Assembly (NCBI GenBank): GCA_021208885.1
Contig: JAJOJF010000043.1
Coordinates: forward strand, 1 to 50,152
Origin: Burkholderiaceae bacterium
GTDB taxonomy: Bacteria > Pseudomonadota > Gammaproteobacteria > Burkholderiales > Burkholderiaceae_B
DNA: 50,152 nucleotides
Reading direction: 5' to 3'
Shown in pieces: positions 9,993 to 18,666 of this stretch. Both the position numbers and the translations under genes were made by a program. The notes under the pieces are model-generated. The model was not told the origin of the DNA. It saw nothing but the letters and a program-made list of their open reading frames with translations, and made no database searches. Within the stretch, counting starts at the first letter, position 1. Each line of letters begins with the position of its first letter.

Positions 9993-10062
9993 TGCGGTTT
10001 TGCGAAGACTCTGCGTATACTGATCTTTTTGGTCATCGTTGTATTGGCAAAGGAAACGGGCT

Positions 10063-11424
10063 GTGTTGCCTCGCTTGATTTATTCACTTTTGTTGGTCGT
10101 ATTAGCCCCATTAGCCTGGGCTTGGCTGCTTTGGCGTTCGCGTGGTGGGGCGGCATCCTGGCAACCTTGGGCGGCCGAGCGATTCGGGCAATATCCTCAG
10201 CCGTGGGATGGAGACCAACCAATTTGGGTGCATGCGGTCAGCGTTGGTGAAGTTCGGGCGGCCAAGCCTTTAATTCAAAAGCTTGTCCTAAAGGGCGAAA
10301 CGGTGATCCTGACTCATCTGACGCCAACAGGCAAGGCTGAGGGTCAGCGTATCCTGAGCGATGAAATACGCAGCGGACAGATTCGGCAACAATGGGTGCC
10401 GTACGACCTGCAAGGTTCGATGCGTCGCTTTTGGGCGCATTTCAAGCCTAAGATGGTCATTTTGATTGAGCGCGAAGTCTGGCCCAACCTCGTTGGCGTG
10501 GCGCGTGAACAGGCAACGCCTGTTATTTTGGCTAGCGCTCGTCTTTCAGAAAAGTCGTTCAAGCAGGCTCGCAGGATTGATCGACTGTTCGGCGGGTTGT
10601 TACGCGACACCTACCGGGGTATCACGGTTGCATTAGCGCAGTCCGAGGCAGATGCGCAACGATTGTTCGATGCTGGGGTGTCCCGAGTGGAAGTTTGCGG
10701 CAATCTGAAGTTCGACATGCAACTGCCCCATGTTGCAGTTCAAGCTGGCCAGCATTGGCGTGAACGCTTGTCAAGGCCAGTAGTGGCTATTGCCAGCACG
10801 CGCGAGGGTGAAGACAGACCCATGGCTAGCCAGATTAAAAGGTTTCTCGAAACACTCAAAAATAACGAGCCGAACAGTCCCTTGTTTCTTTTGATTCCAA
10901 GGCACCCTCAGCGGTTTGATGAGGCGGCTAGGTTTTTGGATGGGGTCGGCGCTCGCTATGCGCGTTGGTCAGTTTTGCGCAGTGACCCCGCTAGCGATGA
11001 ATGCCTGAAAGACATAGATGTTGTTTTGGGTGACACCATGGGTGAAATGCCGTTTTTTTATGCTGCAGCTGATGTTGCTGTGGTTGGTGGCAGCTTTGAG
11101 CCTCACGGCGGACAAAACTTTATTGAAGCCAGTGCCGTAGGCACCCCAGTGGTGGTGGGGCCGCATACCCACAACTTTTCTGACGCGGTTGCGAGCGCCA
11201 CTCATGCTGGCGCAATTGTGCAGGTTCAGACAGTTGAACAGGCGTTTGATCAGGTCAAACAATGGCTTGCCGCACCAGATGAGGCTAAACGGGTTGGTTT
11301 GCAAGGCAAGTCTTGGGTCAATAACCACTTAGGTGCTACTGACCGGATGATGCAGGCAATTTTCGACTTAGAGCGTGGTCAGGAAGTCATTAACGATTCT
11401 GAGTGCGACCAACGCCAACACTGA
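10063..11424 (+). CDS. waaA: 3-deoxy-D-manno-octulosonic acid transferase
   Basis: WaaA (KdtA) transfers Kdo residues from CMP-Kdo onto lipid IVA. It is anchored by one N-terminal membrane helix (LLLVVLAPLAWAWLL). The catalytic-base segment HAVSVGEVRAAKPL is near residue 57. The C-terminal sugar-nucleotide site contains GGSFEPHGGQNFIEAS and VVVGPHTHNF. I choose the GTG at 10063 because AAAGGA lies eight bases upstream and the family begins with this hydrophobic helix; the product is 453 residues. Starts further upstream (TTG 10039) lack support. Its last 35 bases overlap, on the other strand, the small ORF ending at 11390. Kdo transferase beside heptosyltransferase I fits successive steps of inner core assembly. 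Confidence 0.95.
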   Translation: MLPRLIYSLLLVVLAPLAWAWLLWRSRGGAASWQPWAAERFGQYPQPWDGDQPIWVHAVSVGEVRAAKPLIQKLVLKGETVILTHLTPTGKAEGQRILSDEIRSGQIRQQWVPYDLQGSMRRFWAHFKPKMVILIEREVWPNLVGVAREQATPVILASARLSEKSFKQARRIDRLFGGLLRDTYRGITVALAQSEADAQRLFDAGVSRVEVCGNLKFDMQLPHVAVQAGQHWRERLSRPVVAIASTREGEDRPMASQIKRFLETLKNNEPNSPLFLLIPRHPQRFDEAARFLDGVGARYARWSVLRSDPASDECLKDIDVVLGDTMGEMPFFYAAADVAVVGGSFEPHGGQNFIEASAVGTPVVVGPHTHNFSDAVASATHAGAIVQVQTVEQAFDQVKQWLAAPDEAKRVGLQGKSWVNNHLGATDRMMQAIFDLERGQEVINDSECDQRQH

Positions 11425-11560
11425 GTGCCTCAGCATTCAGTTGCCCTTTCATTATCCCTGGCTGCCGCCCCGGCTCAGTGTTGGGTGAGCCGAACCACCC
11501 TTGTCCGTACCCGAACATGAGGGCGTTTAAAGCCAGCAAAATAATAAGTAATGATCGCAT
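11390..11560 (-). CDS. Small membrane-anchored protein downstream of coaX
   Basis: A 56-residue ORF. It begins MRSLLIILLALNALMFGYGQ, a single transmembrane or signal-anchor helix, and continues with GWFGSPNTEPGRQPG and a QLNAEAL segment. From memory, many betaproteobacteria carry at this position, after birA-coaX, a small protein with just this plan: a hydrophobic start, an EPxR element and QLxxxxL. Longer relatives carry a SPOR domain, which is absent here. It lies 37 bases after coaX on the same strand and overlaps the 3' end of waaA (opposite strand) by 35 bases. No clear Shine-Dalgarno is seen. A shortened relative of the SPOR-type gene is the likeliest reading. Confidence 0.55.
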   Translation of the reverse strand: MRSLLIILLALNALMFGYGQGWFGSPNTEPGRQPGIMKGQLNAEALSVGVGRTQNR

Positions 11561-11597
11561 TTTTTTATTTTAGCGCCTGAGCCACTATCTTGGTCTC

Positions 11598-12350
11598 TTA
11601 CCCGGCTAAGGCAGCAAGGCCGTCAAGAACGACATGAGGTAGTTCATGAACGTTATTGGTGCCCAGTAGGCGATCGAACTCTTGTTTGACCAATAGCCAT
11701 GCGCCTCCAGTGACACAAAGCACAGGCTGCTGGCTGTAGGCTTGCCGGGCAAGCTCGATTTGCCGAAGAACCGCACCGGCTTGGGCTGCGACAATACCTG
11801 AGGTAATTGCACTGAGGGTGTCAGTGGGAAATGCAGCCAACGCACCAACGGCATTAGGCAGCCTGGCGGTGCCGTTTGCCAGAGCATCATGCATCAGAGA
11901 TACACCGGGCAATATCAAGCCACCACGAAATTGATTGTCTGGGCCAAGTGTGTCAACTGTCGTGGCGGTGCCAAAGCTAGCCAAAACGATGGGCGGGTGG
12001 GGCGTAGCGAAGTGGCGCGTCAAGCCAATCATGCCGACCCAACGGTCGGTGCCAAGTTGAGACGGATCCGGGTAGGCGTTCGTAACGCCCGCGGCGGTTG
12101 GGCTTGATGCAATCCACTGAACTTTCTTAGGCGCAACAGCTTTTTCTGCCGCTTGATTGACCTGAACACTAGACACACTTACCGCAACGCAGACATCAGC
12201 GGGGTTGCCGAGCGATTCAATCGCAACTTGCAACTGCCTTTGCAGTTGGTCGGCAGATTCGATTGGAATCGCTGCGACAAATTGCAGGCTGTTGCCCTGC
12301 AGAGTCGCCAACTTTAAGCGGGTGTTACCGATATCAATTAATAGCTTCAT
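11598..12350 (-). CDS. coaX: Type III pantothenate kinase
   Basis: CoaX phosphorylates pantothenate, the first step of coenzyme A synthesis. This ASKHA-fold form differs from CoaA. Motifs seen are LLIDIGNTRLKLA (phosphate 1, residues 3-15), GTDRWVGMIG (about residue 97), FGTATTVDTL (phosphate 2) and GGLILPGVSLM. The 250-residue length is normal. It follows birA by three bases, the widespread betaproteobacterial birA-coaX pair, so both are surely one transcript. The CDS is intact, with no missing catalytic Asp. Confidence 0.95.
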   Translation of the reverse strand: MKLLIDIGNTRLKLATLQGNSLQFVAAIPIESADQLQRQLQVAIESLGNPADVCVAVSVSSVQVNQAAEKAVAPKKVQWIASSPTAAGVTNAYPDPSQLGTDRWVGMIGLTRHFATPHPPIVLASFGTATTVDTLGPDNQFRGGLILPGVSLMHDALANGTARLPNAVGALAAFPTDTLSAITSGIVAAQAGAVLRQIELARQAYSQQPVLCVTGGAWLLVKQEFDRLLGTNNVHELPHVVLDGLAALAG

Positions 12351-12353
12351 GCT

Positions 12354-13193
12354 TTAGGCATCCGTGTTTATTCTTACTGACACATCGCCTGCAAAAAAGG
12401 TTTCCAGACCCTTGCTGGTTTTTACCTGTAACCCGCCATCGGGTGCGAGGCCAGACGCGATACCGGTAGTGATCGTGACACCTTGATCAATGATATTGAC
12501 CGCTTGGTTGGCCAGATAATCCACGCTGGCGTAATCCGCCTGGCAACTGGTAAAACCCAAGCGCTTGACTTTTTCTAGGGTCTGTTGCCAGCTTCTGGCC
12601 AATGCGGCAACCAAGTCACTGGCAGCAGCATGAGGCAAAAACTCAGGACCTAGATCGGCAACTTCACGGGCAAGCTTGGTTTGCAACTGCGTGTGGCCAG
12701 ACAAATTGATCCCCATGCCAATGACGATGAAAGTAGTGTCAACTGTACTGGCTAGTTCAATCAAAATCCCCGCACATTTGCCCTGATCAAGCATGAGGTC
12801 GTTGGGCCACTTCACACGCAAGCGTGTGGGCTGGGCCAGGAATTGCCTTAAAGCGATGGTGCTTGCCATGCCAATGGCCGGGCCCAAACCGTCGAGCTTT
12901 GCAGGAGTGCCTTTATTTTGGAGGGCAAACCCGGCTGAGAACATCAGTGCCTGGCCTGGCCTGTCATGCCAGATGCGTCCCAATCTGCCTTTGCCTTGCG
13001 TCTGATGGTGCGTACCGAATAGCTGAGGCCATTTGGCCTTTATCCCGGATTCTCGAGCTAGAGCTACTAGGCGTGCGTTGGTTGAATCGGTTTGCTCAGC
13101 CCACTGAATGGCGGCAAACTCTGGAAGTTTGGCCACGATAGTTTTCGACAGGGTCGCAGGTGATGGCAGAGTCAGGTCGGCATGGCTTGGCAT
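12354..13193 (-). CDS. birA: Biotin--[acetyl-CoA-carboxylase] ligase
   Basis: BirA attaches biotin through biotinyl-AMP to the carrier Lys of acetyl-CoA carboxylase. The catalytic core is seen in TDSTNARLV, HHQTQGKGRLGRIW (biotinyl-AMP loop), RVKWPNDLML and GKCAGILIEL (central beta sheet), plus the short C-terminal domain. The protein of 279 residues lacks the N-terminal winged helix of the E. coli repressor form, so it is a group I enzyme without DNA-binding function. It heads the minus-strand birA-coaX unit, divergent from the MCE transporter operon with 51 bases between starts. Confidence 0.93.
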   Translation of the reverse strand: MPSHADLTLPSPATLSKTIVAKLPEFAAIQWAEQTDSTNARLVALARESGIKAKWPQLFGTHHQTQGKGRLGRIWHDRPGQALMFSAGFALQNKGTPAKLDGLGPAIGMASTIALRQFLAQPTRLRVKWPNDLMLDQGKCAGILIELASTVDTTFIVIGMGINLSGHTQLQTKLAREVADLGPEFLPHAAASDLVAALARSWQQTLEKVKRLGFTSCQADYASVDYLANQAVNIIDQGVTITTGIASGLAPDGGLQVKTSKGLETFFAGDVSVRINTDA

Positions 13194-13233
13194 GATGGGC
13201 TATAAATTGTTTTTTATTATTAAGTCTTAACGC

Positions 13234-13239
13234 TAGTAT
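13234..13239 (+). promoter_or_regulatory. Candidate -10 element abutting the MCE permease start
   Basis: TAGTAT lies five bases before ATG 13245 in a very AT-rich 51-base divergent spacer. No Shine-Dalgarno precedes the ATG. Transcription from this element would be leaderless. The -35 region is a T run without a good match, so the call is weak. Confidence 0.22.
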
Positions 13240-13244
13240 CCCAT

Positions 13245-14372
13245 ATGGCTCAAGCCCAATCGTTGCCGCAAACATCGTCACCGTTGATTCAGGACGGTGA
13301 CTGCTGGCGTGTGGGTGCGGGATGGGATGTGCAGACACTGTCGGCACCTGGGGTGGTTAAACAGCGTCGTCAGGCCCTACGGGCTGCGTCGCTTGATGCG
13401 TCCTGGGTGCTAGAGCCAACGTTGCGACTCGATTCGATTGGAGCCCAACTCTTATGGGATCGCTGGGGGCGGCAGTTGCCCCAGACAATTGAGCTCACGG
13501 ACACCCAACGGCGCTTGTTTGATATGTTGGCTGCCGCTGGCGAACCCGACAAAATCCCCAAGCCTAAATCAGACTGGCTGGGCTGGATTCGTCATATCGG
13601 CGATGGCGTGGCAGTGGGTGCACATCATGGCGAGCGCTTGCTGGTGCTATTGGGCGGTCTAGTCATGGACCTTGTTGTCCTGTTAGCCCGGCCTTTGCGA
13701 GGGCCTTGGAAGGAAATATCGGCCCAGATATATCGAACCGGTGCACAAGCGCTAGGCATCACGGCACTGGTTGGTTTTTTGATTGGCGTGGTTATTTCTT
13801 ACCTGTCAGCACAACAGCTCGCTCTGTTCGGAGCTGGGCAGTTCATTGTGAAGTTACTGGGTGTGTCGATCGTGCGAGAGCTAGGACCGGTGCTGGCAGC
13901 TATCTTGGTAGCTGGGAGGTCTGGTTCAGCCATCACCGCGCAAATCGGGGTGATGCGAGTTACGCAAGAGCTTGATGCCATGCAGGTTATGGGTATTTCG
14001 CATGGTCAACGGCTGATTTTGCCTCGAGTGATTGCTTTGGCGATTGTGATGCCCTTGTTGGTGCTATGGACTGATGTCATGGCATTGCTTGGGGGCATGT
14101 TGGCAGCGCACTTTGAGCTTGGCCTGCAGTTTCTCTGGTTTGTCCAGCAACTGCCAGATGCCGTGGGCTTGACCAATTACTGGATCGGCTTGATAAAGGG
14201 CGTGACATTTGGCGCTTGGATTGCGCTGGTGGCGTGTCATTTTGGCCTAAAAATTGAGCCAAACACGGAGAGCCTGGGCAAAGGAACGACTGCCTCGGTG
14301 GTTACCGCAATCACGGGTGTCATATTGATTGACGCCATTTATGCCGTGATTTTTAGTGAGATGGGCATCTGA
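13245..14372 (+). CDS. MlaE-family lipid ABC transporter permease with N-terminal STAS-like domain
   Basis: 375 residues. The C-terminal two thirds (about 135-375) are an MlaE/YrbE permease with about five to six helices and the family core EISAQIYRTGAQALG, then SIVRELGPVLAAILVAGRSG and MRVTQELDAM. The first 110 residues (CWRVGAGWDVQTLSAP, WVLEPTLRLDSIGAQLLWD, then DTQRRLFDML) resemble a STAS-like domain fused to the permease; in the Mla system the STAS subunit MlaB is separate. The next three genes encode ATPase, MCE protein and lipoprotein, completing an MCE phospholipid/hydrophobic-lipid transporter of the cell envelope. Its TGA and the next ATG share one base (TGATG). Direction and lipid are unknown. 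Confidence 0.88.
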   Translation: MAQAQSLPQTSSPLIQDGDCWRVGAGWDVQTLSAPGVVKQRRQALRAASLDASWVLEPTLRLDSIGAQLLWDRWGRQLPQTIELTDTQRRLFDMLAAAGEPDKIPKPKSDWLGWIRHIGDGVAVGAHHGERLLVLLGGLVMDLVVLLARPLRGPWKEISAQIYRTGAQALGITALVGFLIGVVISYLSAQQLALFGAGQFIVKLLGVSIVRELGPVLAAILVAGRSGSAITAQIGVMRVTQELDAMQVMGISHGQRLILPRVIALAIVMPLLVLWTDVMALLGGMLAAHFELGLQFLWFVQQLPDAVGLTNYWIGLIKGVTFGAWIALVACHFGLKIEPNTESLGKGTTASVVTAITGVILIDAIYAVIFSEMGI

Positions 14373-15148
14373 TGGCTGACCTTGACCCAATCATCGATAT
14401 TCAGGATTTGACCACTGCATTCGGTGCACACGTGGTGCACGAGCATTTGAACCTGAAGGTCATGCCGCGCGAGATTTTGGCGTTAGTGGGCGGATCGGGG
14501 TCTGGCAAGACAACACTGTTGAACCATATTCTGGGGTTGCAGCGTGCACGAGCTGGTTCGATCAAAGTGTTTGGCAAGTCCATCGAGTCCTATCAGGGCG
14601 ACGAGCGAATAGCGTTGACCCGACGCTGGGGCATGTTGTTTCAATCCGGTGCGCTATTTTCGGCCTTGCCGGTTTATGACAATGTCGCTTTGCCGCTGCG
14701 CGAGGTACATTATTTGCCCGAGGATCTAATTCGCGATGTGGTGTTGATGCGCTTGGCCTGGGTGGGCCTGACACCGCGAGATGCTGCGCTGATGCCCTCC
14801 GACCTCTCGGGCGGGATGATCAAGCGCGTGGCACTTGCCCGTGCGCTGTCGCTTGATCCAGAGCTCTTGTTTCTCGACGAGCCGACTGCCGGTCTTGACC
14901 CTCAGCGGTCGGACGAGTTTGTGGCGTTGATCAAGGCGTTGCATGCGCAGCTCGGATTTACAGTCATTATGGTGACACACGATTTGGACACGATTCGAGA
15001 CTTGTCTACGCGCGTAGCCGTGTTGGCTGACAAACATGTGCTGGTCGAAGGTACCATTACAGATGTGATGCAAACCAAGCATCCGTTTATTGATGCATTT
15101 TTTCATGGAGAACGTGGCACACGCGCACTTGGCGCGGTGGCCTCTTAG
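14372..15148 (+). CDS. MlaF-like ABC transporter ATP-binding protein
   Basis: 258 residues. It energises the MCE lipid transporter in the cytoplasm. Walker A GGSGSGKTT lies near residues 39-47, the Q-loop in MLFQSGALFSALPVYDNVALPL, the signature in LSGGMIKRVALARAL, and Walker B in ELLFLDEPTAGLDP with the H-loop in MVTHDLDTI. The MIK form of the signature (GGMIKR) is characteristic of MCE-associated ATPases. Translation is coupled to the permease by a one-base overlap. The MCE protein gene follows nine bases later. Confidence 0.93.
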   Translation: MADLDPIIDIQDLTTAFGAHVVHEHLNLKVMPREILALVGGSGSGKTTLLNHILGLQRARAGSIKVFGKSIESYQGDERIALTRRWGMLFQSGALFSALPVYDNVALPLREVHYLPEDLIRDVVLMRLAWVGLTPRDAALMPSDLSGGMIKRVALARALSLDPELLFLDEPTAGLDPQRSDEFVALIKALHAQLGFTVIMVTHDLDTIRDLSTRVAVLADKHVLVEGTITDVMQTKHPFIDAFFHGERGTRALGAVAS

Positions 15149-15157
15149 CGAATTTCG

Positions 15158-16117
15158 ATGGAAAACCGGAGCCACGCCCTTTTAGCTGGATTATTTGTGC
15201 TGTTTTTGGCAGCCGCAGCGGCGGTCACGGCGGTTTGGCTCGGGCGAAAGGACGTCAAGTATGAGCCATATGTGCTTGTCTCCAAATATCCCGTCGCTGG
15301 TCTGTCGATTCAGTCGCAGGTTCGCTATCAGGGCATGGCCGTCGGTCAAGTACAAGGGTTGTCTATTGATAAAGACAAGCCTGGCACGATACGTGTTCAG
15401 ATCGGTGTGGTGCCTGATACGCCTATCACCGAAGGCACTTGGGCTGAAATTGCCACGCAGGGTGTTACCGGGATTTCTAATATCGATCTGCGTGATGATG
15501 GCGAGCAACCTAAGCGCGTGACAAGCACCGCTGCTGATCCCTATGAAATTCCGGTCAGGCCGGGCTTTTTCCAGAAGCTGCAAAACGCTGGTGTCGGTAT
15601 GCTCGAGGACGGTGAAGAAGTGCTCGATGACTTGCGAAAATTTATTACCGATGAAAACGCTGAGCGTTTCACTTTGTTGCTTGACAATGCCGAGAAGCTC
15701 TCAGGCAGTCTGAACGACGCAGCCATCAGACTAAAGCCTGCGATCGACGCCTTGCCCGGTGTGATCGCAAAGCTCGATCAAACCTTGGTCAAATTCGACC
15801 AAGTGGGCACTGATGTCACCAGGCTGACCCAGTCAGCACAAAAAACTATCGATTATCTCAATAGTCCAACCGGGCCATTGACACTGGCTACACAAAGTTT
15901 GGCGCAATTGCAGCGCTCGGCTGCACAACTGCAATCGTCAACGCTGCCTGAGATCAGCCGCATGATGGATGACATCTCAGCTGCAGCTAGATCTTTCTCA
16001 GGCGCGGCAAGATTGTTCGAGCAGTCACCAGATTCGGTGTTGTTCGGCCCGCCGCCAGCCAAGCCTGGGCCTGGCGAGCCAGGGTTTAATGGCTTCAGTG
16101 GTTTTAACCAGGAGTAA
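15158..16117 (+). CDS. MCE/MlaD family lipid-binding protein
   Basis: 319 residues. An N-terminal signal anchor (ALLAGLFVLFLAAAAAVTAVWL) is followed by an MCE domain at about 38-115 (VSKYPVAGLSIQSQVRYQGM, then GQVQGLSIDKDKPGTIRVQI, with an ITQGVTG-like element ATQGVTGIS). A long helical C-terminus at about 145-290 is rich in Leu/Ala/Gln, likely coiled coil. MCE proteins form hexameric periplasmic tunnels that carry lipids between membranes. The helical tail resembles that of PqiB/LetB-type single-MCE proteins. It sits between the ATPase and auxiliary lipoprotein of the same operon. Confidence 0.9.
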   Translation: MENRSHALLAGLFVLFLAAAAAVTAVWLGRKDVKYEPYVLVSKYPVAGLSIQSQVRYQGMAVGQVQGLSIDKDKPGTIRVQIGVVPDTPITEGTWAEIATQGVTGISNIDLRDDGEQPKRVTSTAADPYEIPVRPGFFQKLQNAGVGMLEDGEEVLDDLRKFITDENAERFTLLLDNAEKLSGSLNDAAIRLKPAIDALPGVIAKLDQTLVKFDQVGTDVTRLTQSAQKTIDYLNSPTGPLTLATQSLAQLQRSAAQLQSSTLPEISRMMDDISAAARSFSGAARLFEQSPDSVLFGPPPAKPGPGEPGFNGFSGFNQE

Positions 16118-16123
16118 GACTGC

Positions 16124-16720
16124 ATGCGTTCAAGAAGGCTTTGGTTGCTTGGTGCGTTGTCGTTCTCGCTAGCCGGTTGTGGGCTTGGCAAGGTGGCACC
16201 GGCACCCAAAGAACTCGATTTGGGTTCCCCACCGGCTGCAGAGACGATTTCATGGCGATTTGATGCAATTGCGCTGCCCGTCTTTAACCAGTCCAAGCAG
16301 GTTGGTTTGGAAGACGTGATCTGGCGACTTGGCGACGATGGCGCGCCAAATCGTTACGCAACTTACCGATGGAGTGCGCCGCCGGCCAGACTGGTACGCG
16401 AAAGGCTGTTTGAACAGTTGTCTTTGCATGGCGCTGTTTTGACCGAGAGCATCAATTCTGAAATGCCACAGTTGCGAGTGACGCTAATGCAGTTTGAGCA
16501 AATCTACAGACCCGATGGTTCGACCAATGAAGGCCGTGTGACTTTGCAGGCTGTATTTATTCGTGATGGTCAGGTGCTCGGGCAATTTCTGGGTTCGCAG
16601 GCCCAGGAGGCTAGTGCCAACACAGCGCCAGCTGGCGCAGCGGCTTTGCGCATAGCGACGGACAGACTGATTGATCGTCTGACACGATGGTTGTCAGAAA
16701 AACTGAGAGAACAGAAGTAG
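16124..16720 (+). CDS. ABC-type transport auxiliary lipoprotein (PqiC-like)
   Basis: 198 residues with a lipoprotein signal peptide ending in the lipobox SLAGC, so Cys19 would be acylated. Residue 20 is Gly, not Asp, so export to the outer membrane is expected. The rest matches the ABC_trans_aux/PqiC layout: an early strand FDAIALPVFNQSKQVGLEDVIW, a central RLVRERLFEQLSLHGAVL, and a final LIDRLTRWLSEKL helix. It begins six bases after the MCE gene. It probably docks the MCE tunnel at the outer membrane. Confidence 0.85.
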   Translation: MRSRRLWLLGALSFSLAGCGLGKVAPAPKELDLGSPPAAETISWRFDAIALPVFNQSKQVGLEDVIWRLGDDGAPNRYATYRWSAPPARLVRERLFEQLSLHGAVLTESINSEMPQLRVTLMQFEQIYRPDGSTNEGRVTLQAVFIRDGQVLGQFLGSQAQEASANTAPAGAAALRIATDRLIDRLTRWLSEKLREQK

Positions 16721-16724
16721 CACT

Positions 16725-17372
16725 ATGAAATCAAACCAGACTGAAATAACCACATTTGAAGGTGAAGCTGGCGCCATTGACTGCGCCATGGATTGGCCGG
16801 TCGACCGTCCGCTCGGTTGGGCACTGGTGTTGCACCCCAATCCATCTCAGGGCGGTACCCGGGACAATAAAGTCGTGACAACAATTTCTCGGGCGTGTGT
16901 GCAACGAGGTCTGGTCGCGCTGCGGCCCAACTTCAGAGGCATTGGCACTTCAGCAGGATCATTCGATGAAGGCCGAGGCGAGACGAATGACATGGCTTTG
17001 CTCATCGAGCAATTTCAGGCTCGCTACCCTGAACTCTCAGCGGGTGTCTGGGTCCTTGGGGGGTTTTCGTTTGGAACATGTATTGGCGCCCAACTCTATG
17101 CGCGTCTGAAGGAACACGGCCAGCTTTTGCCTCAGGCGGTGATCTGGGCTGGATCGGCTGTGCTGAGGTTTCAGCATGGACCGGTGGATGCACCTGCCGA
17201 TGCATTGGTTATTCATGGAGAGAACGATGAGGTTGTGCCGTTAGAGGAGGTAATGCGCTGGGCCAGGCCGATCGATATGCCAGTGGTTGTGGTACCAAAT
17301 GCAGGTCACTTTTTCCATGGCAAGCTCTTGATGTTGCGGCAGTTGGTGCAGATGCGCTTGAACTGCTTGTAA
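16725..17372 (+). CDS. Alpha/beta hydrolase family protein
   Basis: 215 residues with an alpha/beta hydrolase fold. The nucleophile elbow is GGFSFG (Ser near residue 111), the acid is likely Asp in HGENDEVVP, and the His is in NAGHFFHG near the C-terminus. The oxyanion part LVLHPNPSQGG (near 30-40) marks the small dienelactone-hydrolase-like group found across proteobacteria. The substrate is unknown. It starts four bases after the auxiliary lipoprotein gene, so it is likely in the same transcript as the MCE system; an acyl-ester or lipid substrate is possible but only inferred from context. Confidence 0.82.
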   Translation: MKSNQTEITTFEGEAGAIDCAMDWPVDRPLGWALVLHPNPSQGGTRDNKVVTTISRACVQRGLVALRPNFRGIGTSAGSFDEGRGETNDMALLIEQFQARYPELSAGVWVLGGFSFGTCIGAQLYARLKEHGQLLPQAVIWAGSAVLRFQHGPVDAPADALVIHGENDEVVPLEEVMRWARPIDMPVVVVPNAGHFFHGKLLMLRQLVQMRLNCL

Positions 17373-17415
17373 GATGACGCTTTGTAATTTCACTGACCAA
17401 AAAAGGAAACTGCTG

Positions 17416-18624
17416 ATGATATTTGGGACTTCAATGTGGCGTGCTGTGGTGGCAACTGCATGGGTGGCGAGCATGCCACTGCAAGCGCTGTCGCAGACAA
17501 CAGCCCCTTCGACACCAGCATCAGTCAGTGCCCCGATTGTCGAGGTCTCAGAAGTATCAGCGATTGCCAAGCCAGTGGTAGCGGCGCGCGCCTGGATTCT
17601 GGTCGATGCTGTCACCGGCCAGACCATTGCCGCACAAAACCCCGAACAATCGGTTGAACCAGCATCGCTGACTAAAATCATGACGGTCTACATGGCCTTT
17701 GATGCATTAAAAGAAAACCGGATCACCCGTGAGCAGCAGGTGTCTGTTTCCGAGAAGGCCTGGAAGACACCTGGCTCGCGAATGTTCATTGAGCCGCGCA
17801 AGCCTGTGACGGTCGACGAGATCATCCAGGGCATTGTTGTGCAATCTGGCAATGATGCCTCGGTGGCCCTTGCTGAAACGCTGGCTGGCACGGAGGAAGC
17901 GTTTGCCCAACAGATGACACAAACAGCTCGTGATCTCGGCATGACCGACACGACGTTTAAAAACGCTAGTGGGTTGCCCGATCCCCAGCACATCACGACT
18001 GTGCGCGACTTGGCAATTCTGGCGCAGCGAATGATTGCTGATCACCCAGACAAGTACCAGGTCTATTCCCAGCGTGAGTTCACCTACAACAACATCAAGC
18101 AGGCCAACCGCAATCGCTTGCTGTGGGCTGACCCTTCTGTCGATGGCATGAAAACAGGCCACACAGAAGCCGCGGGTTATTGCCTGATTTCAACCGCACA
18201 GCGTGGCGAACGCAGGGTCATCAGTGTGCTGGTGGGGGCCGAGAGTGAGTCGACTCGCGCAGAAGAGAGCTTAAAGCTCTTGAATTGGGCTTTCCAGAAT
18301 TTCGATACGGTCAAGCTTGTTGACGCTGGCAAGGCTGCCATTGAGGCGCGAGTCTGGGAGGGAACCACGCAGACAGCTAGCCTGGGCACCACCGATGCGA
18401 TCTGGTTGACTATTCCTCGTGGCAAAACCGGTGACGTCCAGTTAGTTGCTCAACGTCCTGACCCATTGATTGCGCCGCTTGAAGCCGGGCAGCGAGTCGG
18501 CACTTTAACCTTGACCGTTGATGGCAAGCCATTGAGAACGCTGCCATTAGATGTGCTCACGTCAGTTGAGCAAGCAGGGTTTTTCGGGCGAGCAATCGAC
18601 CAGCTTAAGCTTTGGCTACAGTGA
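17416..18624 (+). CDS. dacA: D-alanyl-D-alanine carboxypeptidase (penicillin-binding protein 5/6 family)
   Basis: This enzyme removes the terminal D-Ala of peptidoglycan pentapeptides. A Sec signal peptide (MWRAVVATAWVASMPLQALSQ) is followed by the peptidase S11 domain with SxxK in ASLTKIM, SxN in QSGNDASVAL and KTG in GMKTGHTEAAG. A C-terminal beta-rich PBP5-C domain and an amphipathic tail (FFGRAIDQLKLWLQ) give peripheral inner-membrane attachment. I choose ATG 17416 (402 residues) because AAGGA lies eight bases upstream; ATG 17374 would add an unlikely polar tail. The next genes, dat, ybeD, lipB and lipA, keep an order common in betaproteobacteria. Confidence 0.93.
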   Translation: MIFGTSMWRAVVATAWVASMPLQALSQTTAPSTPASVSAPIVEVSEVSAIAKPVVAARAWILVDAVTGQTIAAQNPEQSVEPASLTKIMTVYMAFDALKENRITREQQVSVSEKAWKTPGSRMFIEPRKPVTVDEIIQGIVVQSGNDASVALAETLAGTEEAFAQQMTQTARDLGMTDTTFKNASGLPDPQHITTVRDLAILAQRMIADHPDKYQVYSQREFTYNNIKQANRNRLLWADPSVDGMKTGHTEAAGYCLISTAQRGERRVISVLVGAESESTRAEESLKLLNWAFQNFDTVKLVDAGKAAIEARVWEGTTQTASLGTTDAIWLTIPRGKTGDVQLVAQRPDPLIAPLEAGQRVGTLTLTVDGKPLRTLPLDVLTSVEQAGFFGRAIDQLKLWLQ

Positions 18625-18666
18625 TCAGCCATTTCAAATTCAGACAACTCGAGGGCTAGGCTTATC

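Noticed and set aside
11471..11492. CGGCTCA/TGAGCCG hairpin as terminator of waaA
   Set aside because: A perfect 7-base stem exists, but it lies inside the small ORF on the other strand and has no T run; left unassigned.
11561..11574. T-rich run as a terminator
   Set aside because: No stem precedes it in either direction.
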